Positions 19,575 through 29,680 are shown, counted from the first letter of the stretch. The stretch: 64,000 nucleotides of DNA from Halieaceae bacterium (GCA_902518075.1 CABYEX010000001.1:1-64000), one strand, 5' to 3'. Numbers and translations: made by a program. Notes: generated from the letters alone by a model not told the origin.

Positions 19575-21019
19575 ACGTCGTCTGGTTCAAACGGGACCTT
19601 AGACTGGCTGACCATGCCCCGCTGGCGGCTGCCATCGATCGCGGTGAGCCACTGCTCCTCCTTTACATCGTTGAGCCCAAGCTGCTGAGAGACCCCCACT
19701 ATCGTGGCAGGCACTGGCACTTTATCGCCCAGTCTCTGCAAGCGATGAACAATGAGTTGACAGCATTAGGTGTGCAAATTCAAATTCTGGAGGGGGAGCC
19801 GGTTGCGCTACTGAACACCCTGCATAAGCTACAACCGATTGGCCACCTACTCAGTCACGAAGAGACGGGTGTGGAGGTGACATTTGAGCGAGACCGTCAG
19901 GTCGCAGCTTTTTGCGCTGCGAGGGGAATCGCGTGGCACGAGTACCAAACTAACGGCATTCAAAGGGGCCGACGCGACCGGCGCGGCTGGAACAGGGGCT
20001 GGCAGCGTGTCATGAGTGATGCCGAAATACCGTTGGATCTCACTGCGATGTCGCGGCTGTGTCAGCCCTTGCCTTCCGCCATGGAGGGCGCACGCAGCGA
20101 GCGTATCGAGGGCTGGCAGCAGCACAATGCGGCCTTTCAGCGCGGCGGTGCCATCGCAGGGAGCGAAGTGCTGCAGAGCTTTTTGGCCGAGCGAGGTCAT
20201 GGCTATCAGCGCCACATCTCAAAGCCCGCAGGCAGCCGGGTGCACTGTTCTCGACTGTCGCCCTATCTAGCATGGGGCAATCTTAGTCTGCGTCAGGCAT
20301 ACCACGCACTAAAAAAACGACAGGACCTGGGCGGCTGGACGCGTGCGCTGGCAGCCTTTGAATCCCGACTGCACTGGCACTGCCACTTCATCCAAAAGTT
20401 TGAGATGGAGTGTCGAATGGAGTTTGAAGATCTCAACCGGGGGTATCTGGCGCATCCCCGGCGTCATGATCCCGACCGGCTCAACGCGTGGCGTGAGGGG
20501 CGCACGGGGTATCCGCTGATCGATGCCTGCATGCGCTGTCTGATGCAGACCGGGTATCTGAACTTCCGCGCGCGCGCCATGGTCGTATCGTTTCTCACGC
20601 ACCACCTCTGGCAGGACTGGCGTCTGGGTGCGGCCTGGCTGGGCTCGTTATTCCTCGACTTCGAGCCAGGAATCCACTACCCACAAATGCAAATGCAGGC
20701 GGGCGTCACCGGCATCAATACCATTCGCATCTATAACCCGGTCAAACAATCACTAGACCATGACCCAGAGGGCGCCTTTATCCTCGAATGGGTCCCTGAG
20801 CTGGCGGGCTTGCCCACGCCACTCATTCACCAGCCCTGGCTCCTATCTCCCATGGAGCGACAGCTACATCCCATCGATTACCCCGAACCCATCGTGGACC
20901 TGAAGGTTTCTTACCCATTTGCCAGGGACGCTCTGTGGCAGCTCAAATCGGATCACAGCGTGCGGCGAGAGAAAGCTCGCATCCTCGATCACCATGTAGA
21001 GCGGGGCAACGTGCGATAA
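19571..21019 (+). CDS. Cryptochrome/photolyase family protein
   Basis: A 482-residue flavoprotein, probably repairing UV pyrimidine dimers with blue light. The N-terminal Rossmann domain begins [20 protein letters not shown]. The C-terminal FAD-binding domain has [20 protein letters not shown], the [18 protein letters not shown] signature, [17 protein letters not shown], and a [14 protein letters not shown] segment. It starts with a GTG inside the nuclease stop codon (GTGA), so nuclease and photolyase are translated together. Whether it repairs dimers or only senses light cannot be decided from sequence. Confidence 0.9.
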   Translation: MNVVWFKRDLRLADHAPLAAAIDRGEPLLLLYIVEPKLLRDPHYRGRHWHFIAQSLQAMNNELTALGVQIQILEGEPVALLNTLHKLQPIGHLLSHEETGVEVTFERDRQVAAFCAARGIAWHEYQTNGIQRGRRDRRGWNRGWQRVMSDAEIPLDLTAMSRLCQPLPSAMEGARSERIEGWQQHNAAFQRGGAIAGSEVLQSFLAERGHGYQRHISKPAGSRVHCSRLSPYLAWGNLSLRQAYHALKKRQDLGGWTRALAAFESRLHWHCHFIQKFEMECRMEFEDLNRGYLAHPRRHDPDRLNAWREGRTGYPLIDACMRCLMQTGYLNFRARAMVVSFLTHHLWQDWRLGAAWLGSLFLDFEPGIHYPQMQMQAGVTGINTIRIYNPVKQSLDHDPEGAFILEWVPELAGLPTPLIHQPWLLSPMERQLHPIDYPEPIVDLKVSYPFARDALWQLKSDHSVRREKARILDHHVERGNVR

Positions 21020-21080
21020 CGCTCTCCCATTCGAAACGCTTTAATATGCTGGGGTTTATGAACTGTCAGGGGTAAGCAAG

Positions 21081-23000
21081 GTGCTGGTGATTCTTTGGGT
21101 TGTGGGCGCGCTGGTGGCGACCGTAGGTCTCACGGTACTGCTGGTGCCCATGTTTATCGACGAGCAAGCACTGCTCGGTATGGTACTAGAGCAGGTCCAA
21201 ACCCAGACAGGCCGGGAACTGGTTGTCGAGGGTGAGACCGAGCTGAGCTTATTTCCTCGCTTTGCACTGAGGCTGGAGAGCACCGTACTGAACCTGCCTG
21301 CCCAGACTGAGTATGATCCGGACATTGAGGTTTCGATTGCCGAACTGCACGTAGGGCTATCACCGCTTCCATTACTGAGCGGCAACGTTGATGTCGGCAC
21401 GATTGTCATTGCGGGTGTCACCGCAGACATCACGGAACCGCAGGCCCTCCCGCCCACTCCAGAGCCACGGCCGGTCATGAGCGATAGAGACTGGGAGAAA
21501 CGCGGCGAAATCATACGACAGACCAAGGAGGAAGAGCGCCAAAGGCAGCTTAATGAGGGCGGCGGTGTTTTTGGCATCGCCATTCTGGCGGAGGCGATCC
21601 AGATAGAGGACATCACGGTTATGCAGCGCACCCGCGATGGCCAACTGAGCAATGAAATTCGTATCTCGGCCCTGAGCCTGACCGACGTCAATACTCGGAA
21701 CGAACCCATGCAACTGGAAGGGGCGCTGACCGTGCTCGGTGATGGCTCAACCGTACCCCTAGACATTACGCTGGATGGCGCCATCCGCGTTGCATCCGAT
21801 TTCAGCAAAATTGAAATAGCAGGCCTCAAAACCGACTTAGTCGGCGCACTCACCCAAAGGGTGGAAAGCACGCTGGACGGCGCGTTTGTGATTATCCCGG
21901 CGAAAGCTCAATTCGCGTTTGCCGCAAGCTTACCTGGAGGCGATATCAACGGACAACTAGTCTGGTCAGCGCTGGAGAGCCCCGAAATTAGCCTGAATAT
22001 CAACACGGCACGATTTTACGCAGATCAAATTCAAGCCGCAGCAGCGCTCGTAACCGCTGCGACAGTGAGCGCACCTGCGACGGAGGCGCCGCCGGGGTCT
22101 GCAGGCAATGAGGCGGGAAGCAATGCGCCCGCACCCTTACCCGTGGGGCCGCTACGTGATCTCGATCTCGAAATGCGTGTCGTGGCAGATGAGCTCATCG
22201 CGGGCGGACAGACTATCAGCGACGCACAGGTCTTCATGCGCGTTCGCGATGGGATTGTCAACATCGACTACATTCGGGGTGTTTTGCATCAGGGACAGCT
22301 TGATACGCGTGTGATGTTGAATGCGCGGCGCCCAGTCGTGAAGGCTAGAGTCGAGGGCGGCCTCAAGGGTGCGAACATGAACCTCATGCTTGCCAGCATT
22401 GGCAATACCGACACGGCGTCCGGCCGTATTGAGGTGAGCTGGGATCTCGAAACCGAGGCCATCACCACTGATGATCTGATGGCGGCGCTGGACGGCGATG
22501 TGACAGCCAACGGTCAAGATTTGGTCCTGCAGAGAGTCTCAGTACAAGGATTGATTTGCAGAGCGGTGGCAATCGTTAGCAAGATACCGCCAATCGCTGG
22601 CTTACCGACCAACACGCCAATAACGGATCTCTCGCTAGCTATCGATTTTGATGACGGCATGGGCGACATCGAGAAGCTTCGCCTGTCGACACCAGGCGCG
22701 GAGCTAAAAGGCTCGGGTGACATCGATCTAGTTTCAATGGATTTTGGTTTCCGGATGGAAGGACAGGTCAATAAAGACATTATGGAAGTGAGTCCGCTCT
22801 GCGTGATTGATCAGCGCTACGCTGGCGTCGACTGGCCAGTGGACTGCGCCGGCAATCTGGCGTCAGAGAGTGGCGCGGCGTGTAAGATAGACATAGCGAG
22901 CATTGCGGAACAGATCTTGAAGAACGAGGCGCAAAAGCAAATGCAGGACGCAATAGAAGAAAAAGCAAGATCCTTTATCAAGAAGCTTTTCGGTGACTGA
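21081..23000 (+). CDS. AsmA family protein
   Basis: A 639-residue inner-membrane-anchored periplasmic protein. One N-terminal membrane helix (residues 1-25) is followed by the AsmA N-terminal pattern: TGRELVVEGETELSLFPRFALRLE, then a long beta-rich region and the AsmA_2 part with GLKGANMNLMLAS and ISGRIEVSWDLET-like repeats. A low-complexity Ala/Pro linker stands near residues 330-355. AsmA-like proteins are thought to bridge or shuttle phospholipids to the outer membrane. The start is GTG at 21081. Confidence 0.88.
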   Translation: MLVILWVVGALVATVGLTVLLVPMFIDEQALLGMVLEQVQTQTGRELVVEGETELSLFPRFALRLESTVLNLPAQTEYDPDIEVSIAELHVGLSPLPLLSGNVDVGTIVIAGVTADITEPQALPPTPEPRPVMSDRDWEKRGEIIRQTKEEERQRQLNEGGGVFGIAILAEAIQIEDITVMQRTRDGQLSNEIRISALSLTDVNTRNEPMQLEGALTVLGDGSTVPLDITLDGAIRVASDFSKIEIAGLKTDLVGALTQRVESTLDGAFVIIPAKAQFAFAASLPGGDINGQLVWSALESPEISLNINTARFYADQIQAAAALVTAATVSAPATEAPPGSAGNEAGSNAPAPLPVGPLRDLDLEMRVVADELIAGGQTISDAQVFMRVRDGIVNIDYIRGVLHQGQLDTRVMLNARRPVVKARVEGGLKGANMNLMLASIGNTDTASGRIEVSWDLETEAITTDDLMAALDGDVTANGQDLVLQRVSVQGLICRAVAIVSKIPPIAGLPTNTPITDLSLAIDFDDGMGDIEKLRLSTPGAELKGSGDIDLVSMDFGFRMEGQVNKDIMEVSPLCVIDQRYAGVDWPVDCAGNLASESGAACKIDIASIAEQILKNEAQKQMQDAIEEKARSFIKKLFGD

Positions 23001-23033
23001 ACACGCTGGCCTTTCCCGGGGGGGGTGGGGGCT

Positions 23034-24509
23034 ATGAACCCGGGCTTTGATCATTCCTACGCGCGCCTGGGCCCAGCTTTCAGTACCCTTCAGGCACCGG
23101 ATCCGGTGTCCGAGCCGCAAATGTTGCTGTGGAATCAGTCGTTGGCCGACACATTGGGTTGGTGCGGCGATCCACAATCCGATCCTAAGCAACTCGCCGC
23201 ACTAGCAGGCAACACGCCTCTGCCGGACAGTCATCCCATTGCCACCGTCTACGCCGGTCATCAGTTCGGGCAGTACAACCCGCAACTCGGCGACGGCCGC
23301 GCCACCCTGCTCGGAGAATGGCTGACCCCCTCGGGGGCGCGATTCGACATTCAACTCAAGGGCGCGGGGCCGACCGCATACTCCCGAGGCGGTGACGGGC
23401 GCTCCCCGATCGGCCCTGTCATACGTGAGTATCTCGTCTCCGAGGCCATGCACGCGCTCGGTGTCCCCACGACCCGGGCACTCGCCGCCGTCGCCACCGG
23501 CGAACCCGTAATCAGAAACCAGATCGAACCCGGCGCCATTCTGACCAGGATAGCAAGCAGTCATCTGCGCGTCGGCACAGTGCAGTACTTTGCCATGACC
23601 CGCGGCGGCGATGACGTGGCGGCGCTAGTGGATTACGTGGTCAACCGCCATTTCAGCGCCGCGGCGAAGGCTGGCGACCAACCTGCCGCCGTGATCTTGC
23701 TCGAGGGCGTTTGCGAACATTTCGCACGGCTGGTCGCACACTGGCAAGTGCTTGGCTTTGTGCACGGCGTCCTGAATACCGATAACGCACTCCTGTGTGG
23801 ACAAACCATCGACTATGGTCCCTGCGCCTTCATGGATCACTTCGACCCCAAGGCCTGCTTCAGTTCCATCGACCGACAGGGGCGCTATGCCTGGCCCAAC
23901 CAGCCGGGCATCATGCACTGGAACCTCGCCGTCTTGGCTGAGTGCCTCCTGCCGCTAATCAATGAGGATGCCGAGGCGGCGCAGCGGGTTGCGCAGAAGA
24001 TCGTCGATCGCTACCCGGCGCGCTTTCACGCCCACCACCAGCGCTGGCTCGCCGCCAAACTTGGGCTTGATGCGGTGACTGAAGCAGACGGCGCGTTCAT
24101 TCAATCGTTTCATGAACTGCTGGCTACCGAGGGCCTAGATCTGACGCTGGCGTTCAGGTGGCTGGCCGAATTGGCCAATGACTCCCTCGACCACACACCG
24201 CTACCCGAGATCTTCACGGCACCCCCAGCGTTGCTTAACTGGGTGGAAGATTGGCAAAGCCGACGCAAAGTAAATAAGGGTGATCCGTCGACCATCACCG
24301 CCGCTATGCATTCTGTGAATCCGACTATCATTCCCCGCAACCATCTCGTGCAAAAAGCCATCGACCTAACTGAGTCGGGTGAATTGGCGTGGGTAAGGTC
24401 GCTGGTCGACCGCAGCCAGCGGCCCTTCGAGTGGCAGCCGGGCGATGTGGAGTGGGCCAGATCACCCGAGCCCGAGGAGCGCGTGACCCGCACTTTCTGC
24501 GGTACCTGA
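23034..24509 (+). CDS. selO: Protein adenylyltransferase SelO
   Basis: Pseudokinase that transfers AMP from ATP to Ser/Thr/Tyr of target proteins. The 491 residues show YAGHQFGQYNPQLGDGRA, KGAGPTAYSRGGDGRSPI, the inverted kinase loop VHGVLNTDNALLCGQTIDYG with metal-binding Asn and Asp, and the C-terminal NPTIIPRNHLV. The last residues include a cysteine (TFCGT) at the place where many SelO proteins have Cys or Sec. A GTG three codons upstream (23025) is a less likely start. A run of G at 23016-23030 precedes the gene. Confidence 0.95.
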   Translation: MNPGFDHSYARLGPAFSTLQAPDPVSEPQMLLWNQSLADTLGWCGDPQSDPKQLAALAGNTPLPDSHPIATVYAGHQFGQYNPQLGDGRATLLGEWLTPSGARFDIQLKGAGPTAYSRGGDGRSPIGPVIREYLVSEAMHALGVPTTRALAAVATGEPVIRNQIEPGAILTRIASSHLRVGTVQYFAMTRGGDDVAALVDYVVNRHFSAAAKAGDQPAAVILLEGVCEHFARLVAHWQVLGFVHGVLNTDNALLCGQTIDYGPCAFMDHFDPKACFSSIDRQGRYAWPNQPGIMHWNLAVLAECLLPLINEDAEAAQRVAQKIVDRYPARFHAHHQRWLAAKLGLDAVTEADGAFIQSFHELLATEGLDLTLAFRWLAELANDSLDHTPLPEIFTAPPALLNWVEDWQSRRKVNKGDPSTITAAMHSVNPTIIPRNHLVQKAIDLTESGELAWVRSLVDRSQRPFEWQPGDVEWARSPEPEERVTRTFCGT

Positions 24510-24597
24510 GGCACCCAGAAGGCGGAAGTCAGTGCACGACCATGACGGGGCCGGACCGGTCACCGTATAATTCAGCATCCGATACGGAGAGACCCCA

Positions 24598-26256
24598 TTG
24601 ACCACCGAGTTTCTCGGCAAGCCACTATCAGGCCCTTTCACTATCCCCTCGGGTATCGTGACAACCGCTCCCGCTATCATTCAGCGCGTGATGGATACAA
24701 TGCCCGAGGTCGGTGTCATCACCACCAAGAGCATTGGATTTGAACCACGCCTCGGCAACCGGGAGCCTGTTTTAAGTCAGTACGCGCCCGGCTGCTTCGT
24801 GAATGCCGTAGGCCTGACCAACCCCGGGGTCGAGGAAGCACTGCAGGGTTTACAACAACTCTCCGTGCCGGCTGATAGATTTTTGTTGGTATCAATTTTT
24901 GGCGGATCCGTGGACGAGTTTGTCGCGGTAGCGAAACAACTTGCCCCTGTCGCCGATGGCCTGGAACTGAATCTCTCCTGCCCTCACGCCAAGGGCTACG
25001 GCATGGCCATGGGTCAAGATCCCGAAGTGGTCCGTGAGGTCGTCACCGCGGTCTGCGACGCAGTCAAGATACCCGTCATCCCCAAACTGACACCCAACGT
25101 CGATGACATCGCAGTCATTGGCCGCGCCGCGTTGGAAGGGGGTGCGTCGGCTTTGTGCGCCATCAACACGTCGGGGCCCGGCTACACAGAGAGCCACGGT
25201 CACCCGGTGCTCAGCAATGGCATGGGCGGCATATCGGGCAAAGGCGTGCTCCCTACCACGCTGAAGGCACTGAAAGCGCTTCGCGCCGAGACGGACGTGC
25301 CGCTCATTGGCTGCGGCGGCCTGTCTTCCGCAGCAGACTGCCGGGACGCCATCCATTGCGGGGCCAATATTCTGGGCATTGGCTCCGGACTGACCGGCAT
25401 GAACACCAAGGAAGTGCAGCACTACTTTGCCGACCTGGCCCGAGATCTTTCAGAAGGCGGCGATGCGGCAGCGCAACAGGTCCGCTTCGATGTAGACATG
25501 GGCTTTAAGCCCTATCGCGTCGTTGCCAACGATATCGTCTGTGATGACATTACCGTGGTCACGCTGGATGGCGACCTGGATATTCAGGCCGGAGAATATG
25601 TTTTTGTCTGGGTGCCCGGTGTGGGTGAAAAACCCTTTTCCTGCCTGACCCATAACCCGGTACGTTTGGCGGTAATCAATGTCGGGCAGTTCACCGACCA
25701 TTGCTACCAACTCTCACCGGGTGACGCGGTGTATCTGCGCGGCCCGCACGGCGTTGCTGTCACACCGCCGAAAGATGCCCACATAGTGTGTGTCGCTGGC
25801 GGTACCGGTCTGGCCGCGGTGTATCAGATTGCCGAGGACTTCGGCAGCCACTACAACCCGGTCGACATTTTTGTGGGCGCCCGTTCGGCGAATCGACTCT
25901 ACTTCCGTGACGAATGTGAGGGCGTTGCCCGCGTCACCATCGCCACCGATGACGGCAGTGCTGGCTTTGAGGGCCGGGTGAGCGACGCATTGGCAGACTT
26001 TCTTACTGACCAGCCCGCTGAGGAGCTTGCCAAGATGCTGTTTTATAACTGTGGGCCTGCCCCCATGATTCATGCGAGCGAGGCGGTTCAAAAAGAGGTT
26101 GTCTCCTCGGATCGTATCTTCAGCGCCATCGACTACATGACCAAGTGCGGGGTCGGTATCTGTGGCGCCTGTGCCTCGCCTGACGGGCGCCGGATCTGCG
26201 TGGATGGGCCCTTTATCACAGATGGTTTGGTCTATAACCGCGCGGCATCGTGCTGA
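24598..26256 (+). CDS. Fused dihydroorotate dehydrogenase and its electron-transfer subunit (PyrD-PyrK)
   Basis: A 552-residue fusion. Residues 1-305 are a class 1B type dihydroorotate dehydrogenase: LELNLSCPH holds the catalytic cysteine, followed by INTSGPGY and IGCGGLSSAADCRDAI. Residues 320-552 are PyrK: a flavin-binding ferredoxin-reductase domain (GEYVFVWVPGVGEKPFS, VAGGTGLAAVYQIAED) ending in the 2Fe-2S cysteines CGVGICGACASP...C. Together they would oxidise dihydroorotate to orotate using NAD. The start is a TTG with a GGAGAG ribosome site 6 nt before it. Most gammaproteobacteria use the unrelated quinone-linked class 2 enzyme. Confidence 0.88.
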   Translation: MTTEFLGKPLSGPFTIPSGIVTTAPAIIQRVMDTMPEVGVITTKSIGFEPRLGNREPVLSQYAPGCFVNAVGLTNPGVEEALQGLQQLSVPADRFLLVSIFGGSVDEFVAVAKQLAPVADGLELNLSCPHAKGYGMAMGQDPEVVREVVTAVCDAVKIPVIPKLTPNVDDIAVIGRAALEGGASALCAINTSGPGYTESHGHPVLSNGMGGISGKGVLPTTLKALKALRAETDVPLIGCGGLSSAADCRDAIHCGANILGIGSGLTGMNTKEVQHYFADLARDLSEGGDAAAQQVRFDVDMGFKPYRVVANDIVCDDITVVTLDGDLDIQAGEYVFVWVPGVGEKPFSCLTHNPVRLAVINVGQFTDHCYQLSPGDAVYLRGPHGVAVTPPKDAHIVCVAGGTGLAAVYQIAEDFGSHYNPVDIFVGARSANRLYFRDECEGVARVTIATDDGSAGFEGRVSDALADFLTDQPAEELAKMLFYNCGPAPMIHASEAVQKEVVSSDRIFSAIDYMTKCGVGICGACASPDGRRICVDGPFITDGLVYNRAASC

Positions 26257-26412
26257 AAAACAGCCTTCGCGGCCGGCATTTGGGCCCAGCGCCCCGGCAC
26301 ACTCTGCCCTCGCAAGGAGCTATAGCTGACAAGCTCCTCCAGGCAGTTGACTGAAGGGCAAATCGCATCATCATGCGCTCACAAAATTTCCCGGGAGACG
26401 GAGCTCATCGGA

Positions 26413-26858
26413 ATGAAAGAAAACCTTCTACAACAAGAAAATCTGACTTGGGCACATTACTCAGAGGACGCGGATTACTTGTTCCCCGTCAGTTACTGGG
26501 GCCCATTTTGGATATTGATGACGCGGGTCATATAAATGTGCTGTAACGCTGGGATCCCGAGCACTTCTGTCATTTTCATCGGCATCTCTGCGCCACCACC
26601 TCCCTCGTTCTCGAGAGAGAGTTGTACGTGAAAACCTTCGAAAATGGCGAACTGGGCGACACCACCATCAGGCGCGTCGGGGACTACGCCAAAAAACCCC
26701 CGGGTGACGTGCACATGGAACAAGGCGGACCCGACGGAGCGCTGGTAGTGTTTGAGCTGTGCGCGCCCGACGGTCAGTTGACCGAACAGCTGGAAAAGAA
26801 AGGCAACACAGTGCGCACCCTGACAACCGGTCAACTGCGAGGCTTTTTCAGAAAATAG
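26413..26858 (+). pseudogene. Decayed cupin-like gene
   Basis: Reading from the ATG at 26413 gives KENLLQQENLTWAHYSEDAD and FPVSYWGP. After GGGCCC near 26510 the sensible reading shifts frame, continuing LDIDDAGHINVL, then an in-frame TAA, then RWDPEHFCHFHRH and the remaining cupin barrel down to 26858 (ending GQLRGFFRK). One frameshift plus one stop therefore break an otherwise continuous protein of about 148 residues. The HFHRH segment is the metal-binding cupin motif. A sequencing error could explain one break but hardly both. Confidence 0.7.
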
Positions 26859-27153
26859 CGTGCATCAGCCTGAAAATGCTGACGCTACTGATTCCTGTGC
26901 AATTGCTGTTCGTCGCTGACCACTGACCTCTATGACGCAGGCGAACCTGACGAAGCTGTGAGGACAACACACCTAAAGCGCAGGTGCCGAAGATCCGACA
27001 CCGACCCCAACTCGTAACGGCTATACATTTTCCCCAGTGGTGTGCCTTGTTATGCGCCTCGCCCTCACCAGCAGCCGTCATTGCCCCGCAATTGCGAAGC
27101 ACTCCGTGCAACGCTTTTCAGACGCGCGCCGTCCCCTAGGACGTCTCGCGATT

Positions 27154-27738
27154 TTGAGCCGCAGATTTGCCGTACTCGGCGTGCTCGCAGGGTTCACGGC
27201 TTGCGGCAGTGCTTCTATAGATGACTATCAGACGCGCGAGCCTGCCTTCTCACCCGAGGACTTTTTCAATGGTGCGTTGACAGCGCATGGCGTGGTGAAA
27301 GATTTTTCCGGTACCGCGATCCGCCACTTCAGGGCCGACATCATCGGCTGTTGGTCAGAAGGGGTCGGGACACTGGATGAGGACTTTGTTTTTGACAATG
27401 GTGAACAACAGAAACGCGTCTGGACACTCACACCCAACGGCAGTCAAACCTACGTTGGCACTGCCGGTGACGTGGTCGGCGAGGGTTTCGCCCGCTGGCA
27501 AGGTAACGCGATGTTCCTCGACTACACCCTGCGCATCGAACTGGAAAACGGCCCAATCGATGTGAGGATCGACGACAGGATGTACCGAGTCAGCGACAAC
27601 GTAGTAGTTAACGAATCGAAGATGCGCAAATATGGTTTTGGAGTAGGCGAAATCCTGCTGACGATCATTCGCTATCCCGATCAGGCTGCCGACTGTCCAA
27701 ACGCGCAAAGCCCCAGTCGAAACCGAGGCTCTCCGTAA
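27154..27738 (+). CDS. DUF3833 family lipoprotein
   Basis: A 194-residue protein. I choose the TTG at 27154 because it gives a compact lipoprotein signal, RRFAVLGVLAGFTACG, with the cysteine at residue 17. An ATG at 27052 in the same frame would place 51 residues before the cysteine. The mature part, with YQTREPAFSPEDFFNGALTA and GVVKDFSGTAIRHFRADI, then EDFVFDNGEQQKRVWTL and EGFARWQGNAMFLDYTL, is typical of DUF3833, a lipocalin-like family of unknown function. No clear operon partner. Confidence 0.75.
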   Translation: MSRRFAVLGVLAGFTACGSASIDDYQTREPAFSPEDFFNGALTAHGVVKDFSGTAIRHFRADIIGCWSEGVGTLDEDFVFDNGEQQKRVWTLTPNGSQTYVGTAGDVVGEGFARWQGNAMFLDYTLRIELENGPIDVRIDDRMYRVSDNVVVNESKMRKYGFGVGEILLTIIRYPDQAADCPNAQSPSRNRGSP

Positions 27739-27765
27739 ATCAGATTACCCAGAACTAAAACGCTA

Positions 27766-28503
27766 TTACTGCGACACCATCATGTGTGAACGATGCAGAT
27801 CAACACTGCAGTTGCCTGGCTCTGTGTAACCAGCTTCGGTTAAGAGCTTTCCTGTTGAACCATCACGCGAATGATCCATCAGCTTCGCCATATCCTCAGG
27901 CGTACCGGTCACCATGGCTCCGTAATCAAAACCGGGATTACCGAAGCCCGGAGTAAACATGTAGCTGCCAACGGTGCTGCCGATTTGCTCATTTTGAGTA
28001 CTATTCACAGCCTTTCGGTAGGCCATAGCGTTTGCAAGGGTGTTACCGGGTTTCAACTCGCAAACACGAATGTATAAAGGCTTAACAGGTGCATCTGGAG
28101 CAGGCTCTCCAGCTTGCATAAAGCCAGCTAAATCTGGCCGACCACAGGTCACCAGCTTATTTATCTTTGCGCCAACCTTTCCGCCATGCTCACGCCAAGC
28201 CGCATCAGCAGCGAAGTAATCACCCCAGGTCGGGAAATAGTTCACCCATCTAACATCGGCATCGCCGTATGGCGGACTTACAGCAACGGCCTCCCACAAG
28301 AAAGTAGTCATGTTCAAGTCATATTTGGCTACGAGGTCCGCAAAGTCACTGGAACCCAGCGCAGCAACATCGTCTGCAGTGAAACCGGCATTAAGTGTGC
28401 ATTCATAGACCTCTGCGACCATCGGCTCTGGCTCTTCATGATGCGCAGCAAAGCTACCCGTGGACAGCAAGATGCATAGCAAAGACACAATCGTTCGGTA
28501 CAT
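27766..28503 (-). CDS. Secreted protein of unknown function, paralogue of the gene at 29839
   Basis: A 245-residue protein with a signal peptide ending SFAA|HHEE. Two similar halves are visible. The first starts AEVYECTLNAGFTADDVAAL and ends at CGRPDLA; the second starts YIRVCELKPGNTLANAMAYR and ends at CSVDLHR. Each has one Cys near its start and one near its end. The pattern suggests a tandem of small ferredoxin-like (ABM/Dabb type) domains, but I do not recognise a named family. It is divergent from the SDR gene at 28829, and a related protein lies beyond that. Confidence 0.7.
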   Translation of the reverse strand: MYRTIVSLLCILLSTGSFAAHHEEPEPMVAEVYECTLNAGFTADDVAALGSSDFADLVAKYDLNMTTFLWEAVAVSPPYGDADVRWVNYFPTWGDYFAADAAWREHGGKVGAKINKLVTCGRPDLAGFMQAGEPAPDAPVKPLYIRVCELKPGNTLANAMAYRKAVNSTQNEQIGSTVGSYMFTPGFGNPGFDYGAMVTGTPEDMAKLMDHSRDGSTGKLLTEAGYTEPGNCSVDLHRSHMMVSQ

Positions 28504-28828
28504 ATTTATAATCCCCTGTTTGCTCTTAATTTAATGAAGCTCTCGTAGCTGATGCTGAGATTAAGAAAAATAACTTACAGAAGTCAGTCCGACAGGCGTC
28601 ATATTTTTGTCTATTACCGTTGCGTTTATGCAACGAAAACAAGAGTTTGATTCCCTATTTTTAAACTAAAGGGTTTTTTTAAAGGACTTAAAGAAGGGGT
28701 GATGCCGGATATACCTTCACTACGACAGGAGGCTTGTCGCAGTGGATCCTGCACTATACCTTCTCTGGGAAACAGCGATGTTTGCGTGAAACAAAGTCAA
28801 ACAACGAACAAAGGATGGCGGGGACACT
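28504..28828. other. AT-rich divergent intergenic region
   Basis: Promoters of the flanking secreted-protein and SDR genes should be here. A perfect CGTTGC/GCAACG inverted repeat with a 6-nt spacer (28618-28635) could be an operator. At 28700-28713 the sequence matches 12 of 14 bases of the 3' end of the tRNA-Thr at 35450; this may be chance. Confidence 0.45.
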
Positions 28829-29596
28829 ATGAGAATGAAGGAAAAAGTTGTCTTAATAACTGGCGCAACAGGTGAGATTGGCACGGCGATGACACAACAA
28901 TTTCTCGCTGAGGGGGCCTCAGTATGTATTACTGGCCGTTCAGCCAAAAAGCTTGCAGACATAAATGAATCCGTAGGCGCCGGAGTGAAACTGACAACTT
29001 GTTTGGTAGATGCTTTAGACGAGGCCGCAGTTTTGTCATCCGTGGAGTGGTGTGTTGCAGAATTTGGCGGCATCGATGCGATCATCGCGAATGCAGGGAC
29101 AGAGGGGAAAGTCCAGCCTCTGGAAATGTATTCAGTCGAGGAATTCAACGAAACCCTTCTCGTCAACGTTACAGGCGTATGGCTTTACTTGAAACATGGA
29201 CTTCCCCCAATGCGTGCGAGGGGAAGTGGTAGTTTTGTGGCGGTATCCTCGGGTGCGGGCACAGTTGGTTTCCCTGGCTTGTGTCCCTATGCAGCGAGTA
29301 AACATGCGGTGAATGGGTTAGTCAGAACGGCCTGCCTAGAAAATGCGGGCTTCGGTATCAGAGTTAATGCGCTAGCACCGGGACCTACAGACACGCGAAT
29401 GATGGAATCTGTTGGATCACAAGCTAACTCTGAGGACCCTGCGGCTTTTAAGAACGCTGTCATATCCACAATTCCAATGCAGCGTTACGGAAACGTAGAC
29501 GAGATTGCGAAACTTGCGGTTTTTTTGGCATCAGAAGACTCGTCTTTTTGTAACGGTGGAGTCTACATGGCCGACGGCGGGTTCACAGCAGCATGA
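28829..29596 (+). CDS. Short-chain dehydrogenase/reductase
   Basis: A 255-residue NAD(P)-dependent oxidoreductase. The cofactor loop is TGATGEIGTAM, the NAG motif is IIANAGTEG, and the catalytic Ser-Tyr-Lys are in AVSSGAG...CPYAASKHAV. The C-terminus ends GGVYMADGGFTAA, as usual for classical SDRs. The arginine after strand 2 (TGRSAKK) favours NADP. It is flanked by two related secreted proteins. Substrate unknown. Confidence 0.9.
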   Translation: MRMKEKVVLITGATGEIGTAMTQQFLAEGASVCITGRSAKKLADINESVGAGVKLTTCLVDALDEAAVLSSVEWCVAEFGGIDAIIANAGTEGKVQPLEMYSVEEFNETLLVNVTGVWLYLKHGLPPMRARGSGSFVAVSSGAGTVGFPGLCPYAASKHAVNGLVRTACLENAGFGIRVNALAPGPTDTRMMESVGSQANSEDPAAFKNAVISTIPMQRYGNVDEIAKLAVFLASEDSSFCNGGVYMADGGFTAA

Positions 29597-29635
29597 ATGC
29601 GTTACCGTGGAAACAGCGCATTGCTAATCAAATGC

Positions 29636-29680
29636 CTGGGCGGTAACCATCACAATCACAACGGCGGTTAGCCGTCCGCC
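29636..29680 (+). repeat. Dispersed repeat, copy 1
   Basis: CTGGGCGGTAACCATCAC, then AATCACAACGGCGGTTAGCC. Matches copy 2 at 36 of 38 positions. It is followed by CCGCC, which can pair with GGCGG inside the repeat. It lies between the SDR gene and the secreted-protein gene, about 160 nt before the start of the latter. Confidence 0.8.

Noticed and set aside
28700..28713. Left attachment site of a tRNA-Thr island
   Set aside because: Only 12 of 14 bases match the tRNA end, too short and imperfect to claim; mentioned only as a weak hint.
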